Origin: Owenia fusiformis
Taxonomy: Eukaryota > Annelida > Polychaeta > Sabellida > Oweniidae
Length of the DNA: 64,000 nt
Direction of reading: 5' to 3'
NCBI GenBank assembly: GCA_903813345.2
Contig: CAIIXF020000006.1
Coordinates: 8,294,989 to 8,358,988 of the forward strand
In this document: positions 11,701 through 25,900 of the stretch, in pieces
How positions within the stretch are numbered: the first letter of the stretch is position 1
Layout of the letters: every line of letters begins with the position of its first letter
Program-made: the position numbers and the translations under genes
Notes under the pieces: generated by a model
The model's input: only the letters and a program-made list of their open reading frames with translations
Told to the model about the DNA's origin: nothing
Database searches by the model: none

Positions 11701-13933
11701 AATTTGCTCCACAGCTTCAATATCCTCAGCCAATACAGCATGGATCAATTCCTGCAATGCAGCAATATACACGTTAGCTCATGGAGGACGTCATTAGTAT
11801 TTTAGATTAAGATTAAAGGCACACTATACTTAATTTACAAGAAAAAAATCAGAAACAAAAAATCACTGAAACATGTTAGGTTTCTCACACACTTGCTCAA
11901 AAATGACAAAAAAATTATTTAAAAGATGGCGGCACTTCTATATAAATGAATGTGTAAGAGCTCTGTGAATGTGTCATGTAATACAAACAACTTTGCCATC
12001 TTTCAATGACATTGATAAAAACTTGATATATAAGGCTTGACAGATCGAAAATATTTTTTTTGATAATTTATTGTAAGCTTGATGTGGTCCGTTTGAGCTG
12101 TTGTTGGTGTCAAATTAAAGATACGGTTCTTATCCATACATTGGACATTCAAATGTAAGTCTTAATTTTGCCCAAAAACGTTGAAAATACGCAAAGTGGG
12201 ACTGAATAAACACTGTTTTATCTCACAAATGTGATACAACTGATGAACATTTTCAATCACCACCAAATGTAATACAATTACATAACTTTAAGTACAGACT
12301 TAAAGTAAAATAATACAATTCAAACTTCTTACCAATGTGTTGTTTTGTTCCTTAAGAAATCTATAGCACTTTTCTATTTTTTGATTTGACTTTCCTAAAC
12401 TTTTTCCTAATTTCATTGCAGTTTCTCCATTCTGAAAATGACAGATCGTTTCAAAATTAGATGTTATACCTAAGTAAATACCATATGCTCAAATACACAA
12501 ACAATAATCTAGGTTAAACGTCCAACGGTAAGCGAAAATGATACATTTAGTAAAGACCTTATTGCCCTTATTCTATTCAAAGATTACCTTAATAATTGTA
12601 TTTGGACTGCACCACATTTTCACAAGTTTCTGCACTGAGTTAAAGCTGCCTTTAGTAATGGTTGACAGCATGCCATCTCTATAAGATGACATGTATGTCT
12701 TCATCGTTCCTTCCACCATTGAGATTACAGTCTGGCCGTTCTAAATTGATACAAAATATGCATCTACTGTTTGATTTAATTAGTACTATTAGACCTAATT
12801 AAGATTTGTTTGGGGATTGGAAATCAAACCCAGCAACACACGTATCTCCTCGAAGCCATTTTACTTCCTTCATAATAGTATGTATTGTAATGTATGAGTA
12901 TTGATCTTGACCGGTAGAGAAAAAGTCCATAAATACCATATATCAATGCATCTTTTTGTCATGAGTACATTTAGCGTTATTAAATCATCAATCAAGTAAA
13001 CCCTAGTTTTTGCAAATTACCTTATTTCTGGCCAGGGGATCAGCGCCACATTGCAACAGTGCCTCTATGATGTCCCTCTGCCCTCTCTTGATTGCCACAT
13101 GCAGGGCAGTGTCACCATTCTAAACAACAGAACAAATACTAACTTCAATCTATTATATAAAGCCTCCGGAACCTCTATCTAGACGCTAATCGCCCCTATC
13201 GACGTCCAGGTGAGGTGGGGTGTGCAGGGGTGGGCCCCGAGGGCTTGAAACAAGACAGACCTGATCATTAAGAGAAATATGAATAGGATTAGTTAGTTTT
13301 TCCCAAAACAGTAATAAGTTACACAACTGGACCGAAATCCTAAAAGGGTCAATTACAATTGGAAGACCCATTGTAACGTCGCAGTAAATAATACATAATA
13401 AAAACGTACCTTATTTTTATGGTTTACATGAGTACCAGCCCTGGTATACACATATATGGGAGAGGGATGGTTGTCTAAGGCTGCCTTATGGAGAAATGAA
13501 TCTCCATCCTGGAATCATTTGAATTGTTATATAATATTCTGATATATAGTGATGTATATAGAACTAATACGCACTATGGTTATTATAAATTGTTAATGGC
13601 AAGTTAATCATTATGACCATACTGGTCAAGTCGACCGCCGAGATATTGAAGTGAAGTTTCTTTACAAATAGTTAAATCTTTATCTGATTCGTTTTACATG
13701 TTCTTTGTTACTTAATGTATGCATTGAGATAATAGAAATATATTTGGAACTTGCGTTACAAAAATGTTCATAAAAGGAGTAGACAATATTTGTTGATATT
13801 TTGACATCTTCAAATGAGTCTATAGTAACAGTTTATGTCTTACTGAGTCGGTGAATTGAGAAGAATGTTCTTGGATATTTTTTCGAGCCATGTCAGCAGG
13901 AGACATTGTATGACCAAGTCTCATAGACAACAT
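8743..13933 (-). other. Ankyrin gene, C-terminal ankyrin block
   Basis: Twelve exons encode a run of ankyrin repeats. They include [11 protein letters not shown] (13410-13508), [10 protein letters not shown] (13021-13119), [10 protein letters not shown] (12588-12740), [11 protein letters not shown] (12333-12431), [20 protein letters not shown] (10872-10991), [20 protein letters not shown] (10333-10551), [20 protein letters not shown] (9496-9597), [20 protein letters not shown] (9111-9224) and [20 protein letters not shown] (8743-8835). Exon 9795-10124 additionally carries a helical segment ([18 protein letters not shown]) before another degenerate repeat. Repeats are diverged from the ankyrin consensus, most having lost the TPLH tetrapeptide. 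Confidence 0.8.
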
Positions 13934-16900
13934 CTGAAAAGTAAATCATGCACAAAATCACAAGGATAATATACGAATAACAGATAAACTTAAAATTTAT
14001 TTACACGTTTTCAAAAGTGGCACAAATGACAATTTCAATGCGCCGATAATAACTACAGGTCATATTAAATATCTTTAAAAGCATTTTAGATGAACCAGTT
14101 ATCCAATGCGACACCTTGATCAGTTGTAATATTACTACAAAAATAGAATTGAAACCCCATGAAGAAATTATTATTTTGATTATACGCTAGAATTCAAGAA
14201 TCGGAATAAAACTTATTTTGAGTTATATTCCTGTAAACATATTAACACATTTGAAGATGTCCTAATAAGACCATTTACCTTTTTGCTTATTGTTAGTATA
14301 ATAAAAGTTTTTCAATGAAAGTGGTATTAAAGTTAATGTAAATGTATGAACTAGCCCAAAATAAATAGGAACCAGCCTACCATAACAATATTTTCAAAGG
14401 GTTGTAAAAAACAAAGACGGACTTGAGGTCACAACTGTCTCGTAAGCACACGGTTGGGAGTAGACGTTTGGAGTAGACGTGGAGGTTAGGAAAGCTTGCA
14501 ATGGATTTCTTGGCCGTATGGACTCTGGAGCCCCCAAAGGTGAAGGTATGAAAAGCATATTTTGTATTCTTATCTGTATTTCGATTAAGATTATTTATTT
14601 AACTAATTGAAGATTAAAATTTAAACGTTCAACCCCTTCCATTTCACTTTGCTGTAATCGGAGATTGGATACACTAAATGGAAAGAACTAAAATCGTTTA
14701 TGATTATGCATTTTGTATATTCAAATAAATAACCACAATAAATTGATTGGACATTGCGAAAAATAAGATCTCAGAGTTCCAAACTTTGTAGTCTATTCGT
14801 TTGTTTTGTACTTCGCACATCTGAATACTTTCGAGGATGAAACCAGGTCATGTCTATCATTATTTCCAATACTTCTATGTAAATAAAATACAGAGCAAAT
14901 CTGCAACATACTGTATGGTACCGTTTTGGAAAAAGTACTGTATGGTACCGTGAAATATGGTACCGTACGGTACCATAGACTAAATAGTACCGTACGGTAC
15001 CGTGATTTTAGAGTGCGGATTGGGGGTGTATGGTATGTTATTTTGAGAGGTTATTTCATTCATAACTTCCATAACTTCAGATTGATGACATCCCAAACTT
15101 TTGGAAGCGTAAGATAGGAACAGCATTCCGTGCCTACGACAGGAACAACGATGGAACACTCTGCTACGAAGACTTGATGGGTATTGGTGACTATTTTGTA
15201 AAGACAGGTACTGTCCTTTTATTGCTTGGAATGTCATATAATATTCTTTGATTTTACATTTTTCTGACAGTTTAACATATTTTCTCATTTTATATGATTG
15301 GTGTAACTACTACCAATAACTGGAAAATTCTAGGTGCAATAGTTATTCTATTTTAAGGCAAAATGAATAGGAAACACGCAGATCTAGTGTACACGTCCCT
15401 GAAAAAGACAGCTGAAGGGACGGCCGATCCTCCATGTGACATGGTTACCTTCATCAGAAACATCTACGCAAACCTTATTAAGAAAGACAAGGAGCAAATA
15501 GCTAAGCTGAATCTCTTTGAAGTGTGGAACATCTGGTTCAGTGCTCTGGATGCTGATGACGACAACTACTTGACCCTTGACGAGTACAAAATATTATGGG
15601 ATGGATTTGGTCTAGATCCTCGATTCGCGGATATCCAGTTTTCGTGGATGGATACGGACGGGGATGGAAAAGTGAGCCGAGAGGAATTCCAAGATGCCTA
15701 TCGTGATTATGTCACAAATTTGGACACAGATGAAAATAATATAAACCGTTTCTTTGGGCCCTTGATTGAATTGTAATTTACGTGTCATATTCAAAGAACT
15801 GTTGAATAACAATTTGACAATGCTGCTATAATAAACATTAATAAACTTCACAAACTTCGTGTTAATCGGTAAAAAATGAGTAAGTACAATTGGACCTACA
15901 TTTCCAAGTCCCTCAAGACGATCTTCCGTGATATTCTTTGTGGGGTGAACAGTGGCACCTCCTCTAGGTGAAGCTATTCCCTCACCTGGTTTGCGATGAC
16001 CATTCTCAATGTCATCAATGAGTGATTTCACCTGTTGTACACACAAGCGAAACATAATTAGAATTGTAAAAAGGTGTCTGGGTACCACCATATATGTTGT
16101 ATCAAAATTCAACTTCAATATAACAAATATTGGATTGAACAGAAAGAGTGACTGGCGTTGAGGAAAACGTGCAAAATATTTCCTCCGGTGTAATATTATT
16201 GACAGGATATTTTCAGTTGGATTTTTTGCACATATTCCCGAAAATATAATTAAAAAAAACCTCCAAAGATTTGACAACTGGAAGTTCCCATTGGACCACT
16301 TGTTAAAGCAGGTTTAAACATAAACATGTTTTAACATGGGGGACTTCCGGGTACCAAACTTATGGAGGGAGATGCTATAATATATAATACACATAAAGAT
16401 GTCCTAGTATGAGACATTAAATCTAATATATATAATCTATACTTGCTATATACATTTAAATTGTAGCGTCATTTACAATATACGAATATATGCTTGTTCC
16501 AAGAACAAAATATCATATATAATATTATTAAGGAATTAAAAAGTGACATTATTTACATCTTTCACGAGCAATGTGTGAATGTGCATAGATAAATGATGAA
16601 AACTGGCTGTTTATCTAAGTATAAAAGAGAAAATAATACAAATGCGTTGGCCTAATGTTATCTACAGTGCATTTTGTTCATGTTTCTATCTCCTTGAGAC
16701 ACCTCTGTCATTCTATAAACAACACATAAATAAACAAAACCCAATGCAACTGATTGCTTCAAATAATGAATGACAAATGTACCTTTTTAAGATTGTATTT
16801 CTCCGCCATATCAGAAGAATCATATTGCGACTCTGGGCACTTTAATGTGCCTTGGTGATCCAGGTAACACCATTGGTTGCACAACTTATCCGGGTACTAG

Positions 16901-19900
16901 AAAACAGAAATAAACTGAATGTCATGTGTTTTTAAAGAAGGACAATTTTCTCAAATAGTATATAATTGTCATAACTGACTACACTAATATCAGATTCATC
17001 AAAATTAATGTACACGAAGTTGCAGTTAGGGATTCCAAGATAATCAAGATTTGAGGTTTCGGATATGTTTGATGTGTATCGAATACTTTATCGAAATTCC
17101 GACTAACCGTATAAGGCCTGTTGTATGGGAAACCATTTTCAAGAAGAAATAGTGCAATTGGTTCACATCTGTTCTCTATGGCACACATCAATGGGTCGGT
17201 AGATTCATCCTGAATACAAAGAAAATAAAAAATATGATTTATATATGATTTTGCAACCCACTTGGGTAGCAACACAAAAGAAAGAACTAGCTTATTTTAA
17301 AGAATGGACAGTTGTAACAAAGAAGAGTGCTTTCTTTTTCAATTGTTTTTTAAAGAAGTGACACTTGGCAAGCAAAAGCCAGTGTGGCACAAAAGACGGC
17401 TGGCTGCCACATGCAGTCCACTATAACTGAATTAATTACACCCTATTCACTCATTCCATAGTTTTGACAATTATACATTTTAGCAGCCCCGCGCCCACTG
17501 CCATTATTGGCCACACCGCTCCGAGCCATACAACAAACACGTTGTTAATAATGTTTAGATTCTTTCACTCATGGTGAGGATTCTCTTAAACCAGAGACAA
17601 ACTGTTTTGTATGTCTCTGTTAAACTTAAAAAGTGTAGCTAGAGAACTTTTTCAAACGAATACATATATTTAAAGTGCAGTAGCCTATTTGCTATGGTTC
17701 ATAAACTTTTTGGTGCTAGTAATTCTCTGTGTTACAAATGTTTGACCTTGTGATAAAAAATACGTCGAATCGAATTCATTTCACAGTTTCCGTTAAATCA
17801 AAATGTAGATGCAATAAAATGTCAATTGCTTTAGTGGTTGTTTAATATTTGGTAATACATATTGCAAAGTTGCATCGTTTCTGGCAACATGAAAAAAACA
17901 ACAGTACAGCGAAGCAATTCAACGGGGAACAAATTCGCTAACATATTTGCTGATGTACAGTCGCATCTAAACATATGGCAATATCTATTCATAAATTTAT
18001 TGTTGAACCAAAATAAACAGGATTTAACTGATAGGTGGATTGTATAATATGTGATACTAAACTAACTACTGTAGTAAAAGCAAGATACTTTAAATAAAAT
18101 TTAACAGAGCATACATAGACCGATCTCAGTCATAACATGTAGATATATACCTCCAATATATTCCCTATATACAACTGTTCAGCCTATAAGGTATCACTGT
18201 ATATAACTTTTCATTTCTTGTCGTGCCTAATTGGCAACACTCCTGGTATCTATAGGGCCAAATGACATTAATTAATAAGCAAGGTGCATCTTTGCTAGAG
18301 GGCTCGTACATGATATAAAAACTTTATGTGGTTTATGGTGTCATCATCAACTCTCTGTAGCTTTGCAATACAACAGGTAAGTTTTTATACAGATATATAC
18401 AAAACGTTCTCATTTATAAATTAAAATTTTTTGAAAGCAAACATTTGTGAAAAACATCCCTTGGTGCTGATTTAAATGAATTAATGTTCAGGACACAAAG
18501 GATTAGACTAAAAATAGTTTTGAAAGTCTTAGCTTTGTGACATATTTTAAACTCATATATCGTACTGTATGTCATATCCAGTCTCAAATGGGCTGGGGAA
18601 ATCTTAAGTTTTAATTTGTATATGATAGTTTTATGTTATTCTTTAACACCTTTTCGATTTAGCATGCAGTGAACCAGCTACATACTGTCAAATAAGTTAC
18701 TCCTCAACGGCAATTTTTGCCGTTGCTCTAGACCAGGTACATGGCACATAACACGTCTTAAAATCAGATCATTTTTCAAACGATATCATTTTTATCGTCA
18801 AGTTGAAATTTGATATCTACGATGCGATAAAATGATATCACGAGAAATGATCTGATATTGGGTTTATCATTTATTATTGTATTTTCCTTTTGGCACTTGC
18901 GTAAACAATCATATTTATAATATTTTCTAGATCTCAATTCAGTATGATGAAGTTAGTGTGCCTAGTAGTCCTTGTGACAGTCACCCTTGCCCATCCAAGC
19001 CGTCGCTATGGTTACGCAACCCGTTACTACAGCAATGTAGGATACACTGGATACGGTATGACAAACTACGTGGGCATTGATATTTTCTGTTAATTTTAGA
19101 CAAATTGGCTTATATTAATAAAATACTGTCTGGCTATATCTGGCCACAGAATGAAATGAAAGATTTTTCGTAACAAAAAGTTCACAACCCAACGTTATTT
19201 TTATTAATATAAATGAGGGATAAGCGCAAAGGAAAACATCTGAGGAAACAAAAACTTTAAATAATTATAGATGCAGCAAAGCATGAGGCAGGCGAGGCCT
19301 GAACTGCCTCGATGAAACGCCGTCGTAGTTATAAAGAAAAATATTAATTCAGACGTGTTTCTCTTTAAAACTTAAATATGAGGTCCCATGACTGTGATTT
19401 TAACAATTTAGTCAAAGTTGCCTCGCCAATTCAAATTAACATCGCCTTTGAGATCCTGGTTATTGGCTTCATCATACATATGTTTAACAAACTGACAAAC
19501 TTACAGCACTGCATGTTTGCAATGTTTTGATTTTGATCTACATTCTCATAAAATAAATGTCTCGCGAGATATGGTCCATGCGAAGCAAGAGGTCAAATGT
19601 CTGATATCTGGATATCATAATCTTTAAATAAAATGACATCGAAATTCTAGCAATTTCCTGACTTATCAATGTCTCTTTTTAAACAGGTAACGCCTACCAG
19701 AACAGAGAATATGTGCCATACGGAAATGGCTACCCATACGCCAATGTTGGACCCAACAAAGCTGTCGTCAAATCCCCATCCGGACTGGTAAGATTGTAAC
19801 ATGATTTTGACAATTTTAACAAGTTTAAAACCTCAAATTTAGAAATATGACTTGTAAAACAATACCAAAATATTGGCAACACGTAAGGAGCTATCCGTGA

Positions 19901-22900
19901 ATCCATCAAGAGTACATGTAATTGGTATTTACAACGTATTTGCGAATTTCTAACCAAACAAATTAATTAATTGTATAATTGTATTTTATCGCATCGCATC
20001 GTATCGTATCGTATCACACGTATATGTATTGCCTCACTCATATGAGAGAGAATACATCTACAATATATTATAATTAACATAAAATATACATAATAGTGTA
20101 TCACTAAAACATGACCTACTACATTGTACTTCTAGCTCATTGGAGACAATGGTGGCTATGTCAGCGCCCAATACGAGAAGGTCGTAGGACCCAACGATGC
20201 TGCTATCAGAGGAGATACTGATGGAGACAGAGATCTTGTACGTAAATAGGCATTTAAGCCAATAGCATGTATACATCAATACCACTATCGTCAACTTATT
20301 AGTGTATTAGTTAAAAGGATCCACAAGTGTGGTTTTAACCACAATTTGATGAACCCATGTAAATGAAATAACTGCATAAGCTTATACAACCATACGTATC
20401 TGTTTACATAGGTTGTTGGAGACAACGGCGGTTACATCAGCGAGGCATATGATAAAGTAGTAGGACCCAACGATGCCGTTGTCCGTCCAGAGATCGTAAG
20501 TATCAATATTAATACTGTTCGGAATACTTCATTTAAAAGTAGATTTCCATTAAGAAACTGAACGGAAAACACAAATGAACACCATGCAAAAACATAATGG
20601 TCAATAAAATGTTCAAATCGTAGTGTAGGCAGTATTTCGGTTGCTAAACCTTTTAGAGGAGCGTTAACGCGTGCACCCATTCAACCAAAATACGAAGTCT
20701 ATTTGGAAATGGTATTTAGGCATACTTTTGCACTAAACCTCCAGGTTCTTGAATTGTTCGAGAAATATATGAAAACAACTTTCAATCTTCAACTCTTTTA
20801 CAGATCCGTGGAGACAACGGAGCTTACATTGATGTGGTAAACGGACGTGTTGTCGGAAACAATGGCCGAGTTGCTGGATACGCTTATGGATATTAAATGT
20901 GCAATAATCTATTGTTTGAAATATATAATTGATTACCTAAAACTACTTAATAGTTGTGTTCATGAAATGAGAATAATTTCTATAAGCCAATGATTACGTA
21001 ATGTCTAAACAAAATATTCAATTCAAACTTATCACAATCCAACTACTTAGTAATAATATTTCTGTTCTTAAAATGACGATTCACCTGAGAGAGAATCTGT
21101 TGAATGGCAGTTGAGTCTTGGACAACCTGTAATGTTTCCTGCACTCCACTCAGATCATTTTTCCCTATGCATTCCATCAACTGAAACAATGAAAGATCAA
21201 TGTTAATCTAGACCTTTGACAACATGCAATTTGTTAGCTCTCCATCCGGGTCACTCTTCCCCATACACATGCATTCCCTCAACTAAAACAATAAAACAGC
21301 TATGTTAATCTACAGGTCGTTGACAGCATGTAGCCATGTAATGTTTCCTGCATTACACTCAGGTCAACCTCCTCTATAAAATCCTTCAACTAAAGCAATA
21401 AAGCATCTTCATTACATAGTATTGGGATAATGTTTACGTTATTCAATTATAGGCATCATTACACATATCAAAGCATTCGTATCATTATAAAAACATCATC
21501 ATCATCATTTTGCTGTTTTGCGTGTATCATTTATTATTAAGAAAAATGATATATATTTTATCGAACAGGAAATCCTCGGATGTATAAATATAAACAGATA
21601 AATGACGACATGAAGACATATTGTAGATAAGTGAACATTTAATAGTATTTACCATAGGCTTTTTGACAACATAATATAATGACATAGGGATCATCATATA
21701 CACCTTGACATTTGTATAACGGGTACTATTCTCTTGTTGATATTCCGGGTGTCCCAAAAAGTTATACCAAAATGAAATGGGAATAACTCCTTTTCTTTCG
21801 TCAAATCTTTTCACATGATAAATAGAATTCATTTTCAAATTATCAGATAGAATTCATAGAGATCTGTAAATTACTTACTGATCAGAAATGTTAGATGACA
21901 AGCTCTGAATGACCTCAGTCTCAATCGATGAAGAGCTGAATGATATTTTAAACATGGGAAATGGGTGATGGTGATGAAACAAGCTTTTATCCTTATAATA
22001 AGTGCAAAGAGGTACCTTACCTATTGAAACTTTCAAATGTTTAGCATGAACAAATGGGTGGTGGTACTTTTCTCTAAAATTAAATAGAGTAACTTGATGA
22101 AAGTTTCAGATATTTATGATAATCAAATTGTATCTCAGACGATCAAATTTCAAGAAAATTCGTTCATCACCTACAGAATTATTCCATGTTTGTCTCGGAA
22201 TGACTTTGGGACACCCCCAAGTTCAACTCTCTATAATATGTACAATCATGGGTCGCGTCTATTGGCAAATCAAAGGTAGAGTGTATAGGGAATCTTATTA
22301 TTATTTGGTGCCTTGTGTTTCATACATTTTCACATTATGTAAATAATTAAATACAAAGCCATCTTATTACGATAGATTCAAGGATATACTTATGAAATAA
22401 CATAACTAGGCCTATACAACCTATTAAACAATTCATTTGTAAGCTGCAAATAGTTGATTACTGAGTTATTTTATTGCATGTGTAACACCAAGACACAATT
22501 AAATTGACATAATAGTAATACGATTGATGTGACTCAATGTCAATTTTATATTTGTGTAAAATGAATATTCAAACAAATAATATATTATTCAACATCTACA
22601 GGGAGAAATTATCGTATGATACTGCAGATAAACTCTGTATATTTCGACAATGGTGATTAAAGGTGTCCTTGAGTGTATAGTCATTCTGATTATTTGTTCC
22701 ATCATTCGAGCAGAGTATGCAGGTAATACTTACTTTAATATGAAGATTTAAACTAAGGCAGACTTACACATACGATTTTTACGAAAGGATTTTATAGTTA
22801 GATTACAGGTAGTAAATATAGAGTTGTCTAATTTCTGTATATATTTTGTCAAATGACGATTATAGGGTACCGTTATAAGAATATATTCCAAAGTTATAAG

Positions 22901-25900
22901 ATTTATGACAAATAACATTAATAAGTATCCAGGATATGTTTGTTTTCATTGCACAGATGTAGGAATCTCAAAGACATTTACTTAAATACTGATCTGTCAG
23001 GGTTCAAATTCCAGTATCGTAGACTTACAGAATCTTTAAAATACAAATTACTTTGACATCATTGATCTATTTCGCATATTTTCACATATTTCGAATGGTC
23101 AATGCCTCGTGTGTCAGGCAAGCATAGTTTTCTTACTAGTCACATGTGTGACAGTGGGTGGAGAAACAAACTATACCATACATATACAAGGACTCGGAAC
23201 ATTCTTGATTTATAGTGGGGAAACTTGAAAACGATTAAGTACAGTCTAATATTGCAGAACACTCCAAATACGATGGAATCACATAGCTAAACGAGTTTAA
23301 GCCCTAACACAGCAATATATCAGAATACAAGATCCATTTCAGATTATGATGTCCGACTCAGTGGCGACGATGGCAACTATGGAAGAGTAGAGATATACCT
23401 GAATGGAACATGGGGAAGGGTGTGCAATGATGAATGGGATATTGAAGATGCAAGAGTTGTATGTAAACAACTAGGATTTGATCAGAAACACTCATATGTT
23501 CCTTATAATAGAGGTGATTATGGAGTTTTCACGATATTCCATTTAAAAATAAGAACAAATACAAGTTGGTCAGATTAGGTTTGATTTTAATTAAGACTAC
23601 CACAAAGACTCCGATTTTAAGATTCTAGTATTTAGAAACCAGATATGGTGATCGTTTATAGTATTGATAGTTAAATTCAGGAACTCCGGGAAGAAATCAC
23701 GCACAGTATGGAAAGGGACGTGGTGCGTATGTTATGAGCAAAGTAGAGTGTACTGGATCAGAAATTCATCTCTCTGAGTGTAAGCATCAGATACAGGGGG
23801 AGAAAACAAGTAAAAGGTGTAAATTAAAGGTAAAGAGTTTCTGTACAACCTGTTCATATCCAGAAATTGAATCACAGAAAATGCCAAACCCACATTGCAA
23901 CATCTGCCCTTGGAATACAGACAATGTTTATAATAAACGTTCACAAAGTCACGATAAACAAAAAGATTTATTTAAATATCAGCAGAAGAGCGAACGGGGA
24001 AAAACTAAAAATGGAAAAATAAAAATCTAAAGTATAATCAGTCATAAGAAAACAAACCCAGAACATATAAACTAACTAATAACCCAACTAATAATCTAAT
24101 TATCCATTAAAAATTAATCTATTAAAATTTCACAGGCGCCGCATGATGCCATTGTCACATGCAAGACCATTGTCAGACTCGCAGGAAAGAAACGTACGAA
24201 AACATCAGGGAGACTAGAAATCTATAAGAACTCTAAATGGAGACCTGTATGTTACTCTTCAGTCATTGGTCCAAAGATTGCGGAAAAGCTATGCGCCACA
24301 TTAGGAATCGTTGGTGTGAATCCTATTACTTTTCGAGGTGAACATTTCGGACGAGCAAGAAAGGTAAAACCGTGGTGGTTGTCGCTGCCCTGTGAGTATG
24401 GGAAATGTGGCATTGAAAGAGAGGTTCAGAGTTGTGACATCAACAAATATGCAAACATTGAGTGCTCAAATCATGATAGGTGGCCTAAAGGTAAGCATCC
24501 GCATTTTTCTTTTTGTTTAGTGTTATAAAATAAAAGGTAAACATTGCTCACTAAGACTCTAAGACCGGGAAAGCACATGTGTGAATGTGGTTATATATTC
24601 AATACAGAGACTACAAGAATAAAGCTTGGGAATAAGAACTATGGAGAAGTGAATGTACAAGTTGGAGATGATTGGCTACCAGTTTGTAACAGACACTGGA
24701 ATGAGGGTGCATCAAGAGTAGTTTGTAAACAACAAAGATATGACCCTGACTCAGGGCGTAATTCTGGCACTTCCTTAACTGGAGTTGATAATGGCAATGT
24801 GATAGTTACTGATATGACATGCACTGGGGATGAAGAAAATCTAAGTGGATGTTCATTCTCAAAATGGAAAATCACACATCTTAGTAAAGTAGCTGATGAA
24901 TGCAATGCATCATCAGATGGCGTACAAGTGTCGTGTTTAGGTGATACAATAAAGGCACGTTTGGTTGGTGGCCCAGACGAAAAATCAGGCCGTGTTGAAA
25001 TATGGTATAAAAATGAATGGAGAAAAGCCTGTGATTCGAAAACATCTCTCAGATATTATTATTGGGTCAGTAGTGTGTGCAAGGACGTGAATGGAACATT
25101 GCAATACGGAAGACACCATCGAAACAGAGGACAATTTGGAAGAAGTACATCTCAAACAGGTGTTAGACTACGTTGTATTGGGGCAAAAGATCTCCAGTCG
25201 TGCAGAATAGAAGAAATGACATGCGCAGAGGATACACATTTTGATTTAGCCGTGTCGTGTTTTGATCATGAACCAGGTACAAGTAAATGTTTTGAAATAA
25301 GTACATATAAACCATTTCCGTCAGATTCGTTGTTTATACAGCAAACAGCGCATCATATGGTTCCACTAGAAACATCTCAAGGCTGGGAAGAAATGAGATG
25401 TCATAGTTTATCATAATGTTTACCCATTGCATAAATAGTAAATACCCTCCCTAATATGATATAAACCTGATTCAACCAGGTTTACACGAATATGTCATGC
25501 CCGCCCTATTTGGTTATGAACCTCGTGATAAGAATGATTTTGAGGGTGGCATTGTGAGACTGAATAAAGAGTACTGGAATGATGGAGAAACCTATACAAT
25601 TTGCGGTGATAACTGGAGCATAAATGAAGCCAAAGTAGTCTGCCGGCAGATGGGTATGTTGTGACATATAATTCGGAAAATGAACTGAACAAGTCGGCAA
25701 GCAACGCCAAACAACCATGCCAGTTTAAATCGAAATTTTTAACAAAAGCTTTAACATGTGAAGTACTTAGGATCGTCGAAAACATTTTGACTCGTATGTT
25801 TTTTAGGATATGACACGACTGATGCTGCAGCCGATCAGTTCTCATTCCTGGACTGCTATGACGGTGATAAGGTGGTAATGAGCGATGTCAGTTGTACAGG

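Larger units (their letters stand above)
15900..21180 (-). other. Ankyrin gene, cassette copy 2
   Basis: Four exons mirror copy 1: [18 protein letters not shown]... (32 codons, 21085-21180), [20 protein letters not shown]... (34, 17108-17209), [20 protein letters not shown]... (38, 16783-16896) and [18 protein letters not shown]... (44, 15900-16031). Shared anchors are IGKND, the DPL..AIE ankyrin helix, the YP..CN..CY.DH...C motif with following SQY and YNL-K, and VK.L.D.I..G. Introns here host two unrelated plus-strand genes. Confidence 0.75.

Noticed and set aside
25495-25845. Minus-strand 116-residue frame
   Set aside because: It is antisense to two well-supported SRCR exons and the intron between them.
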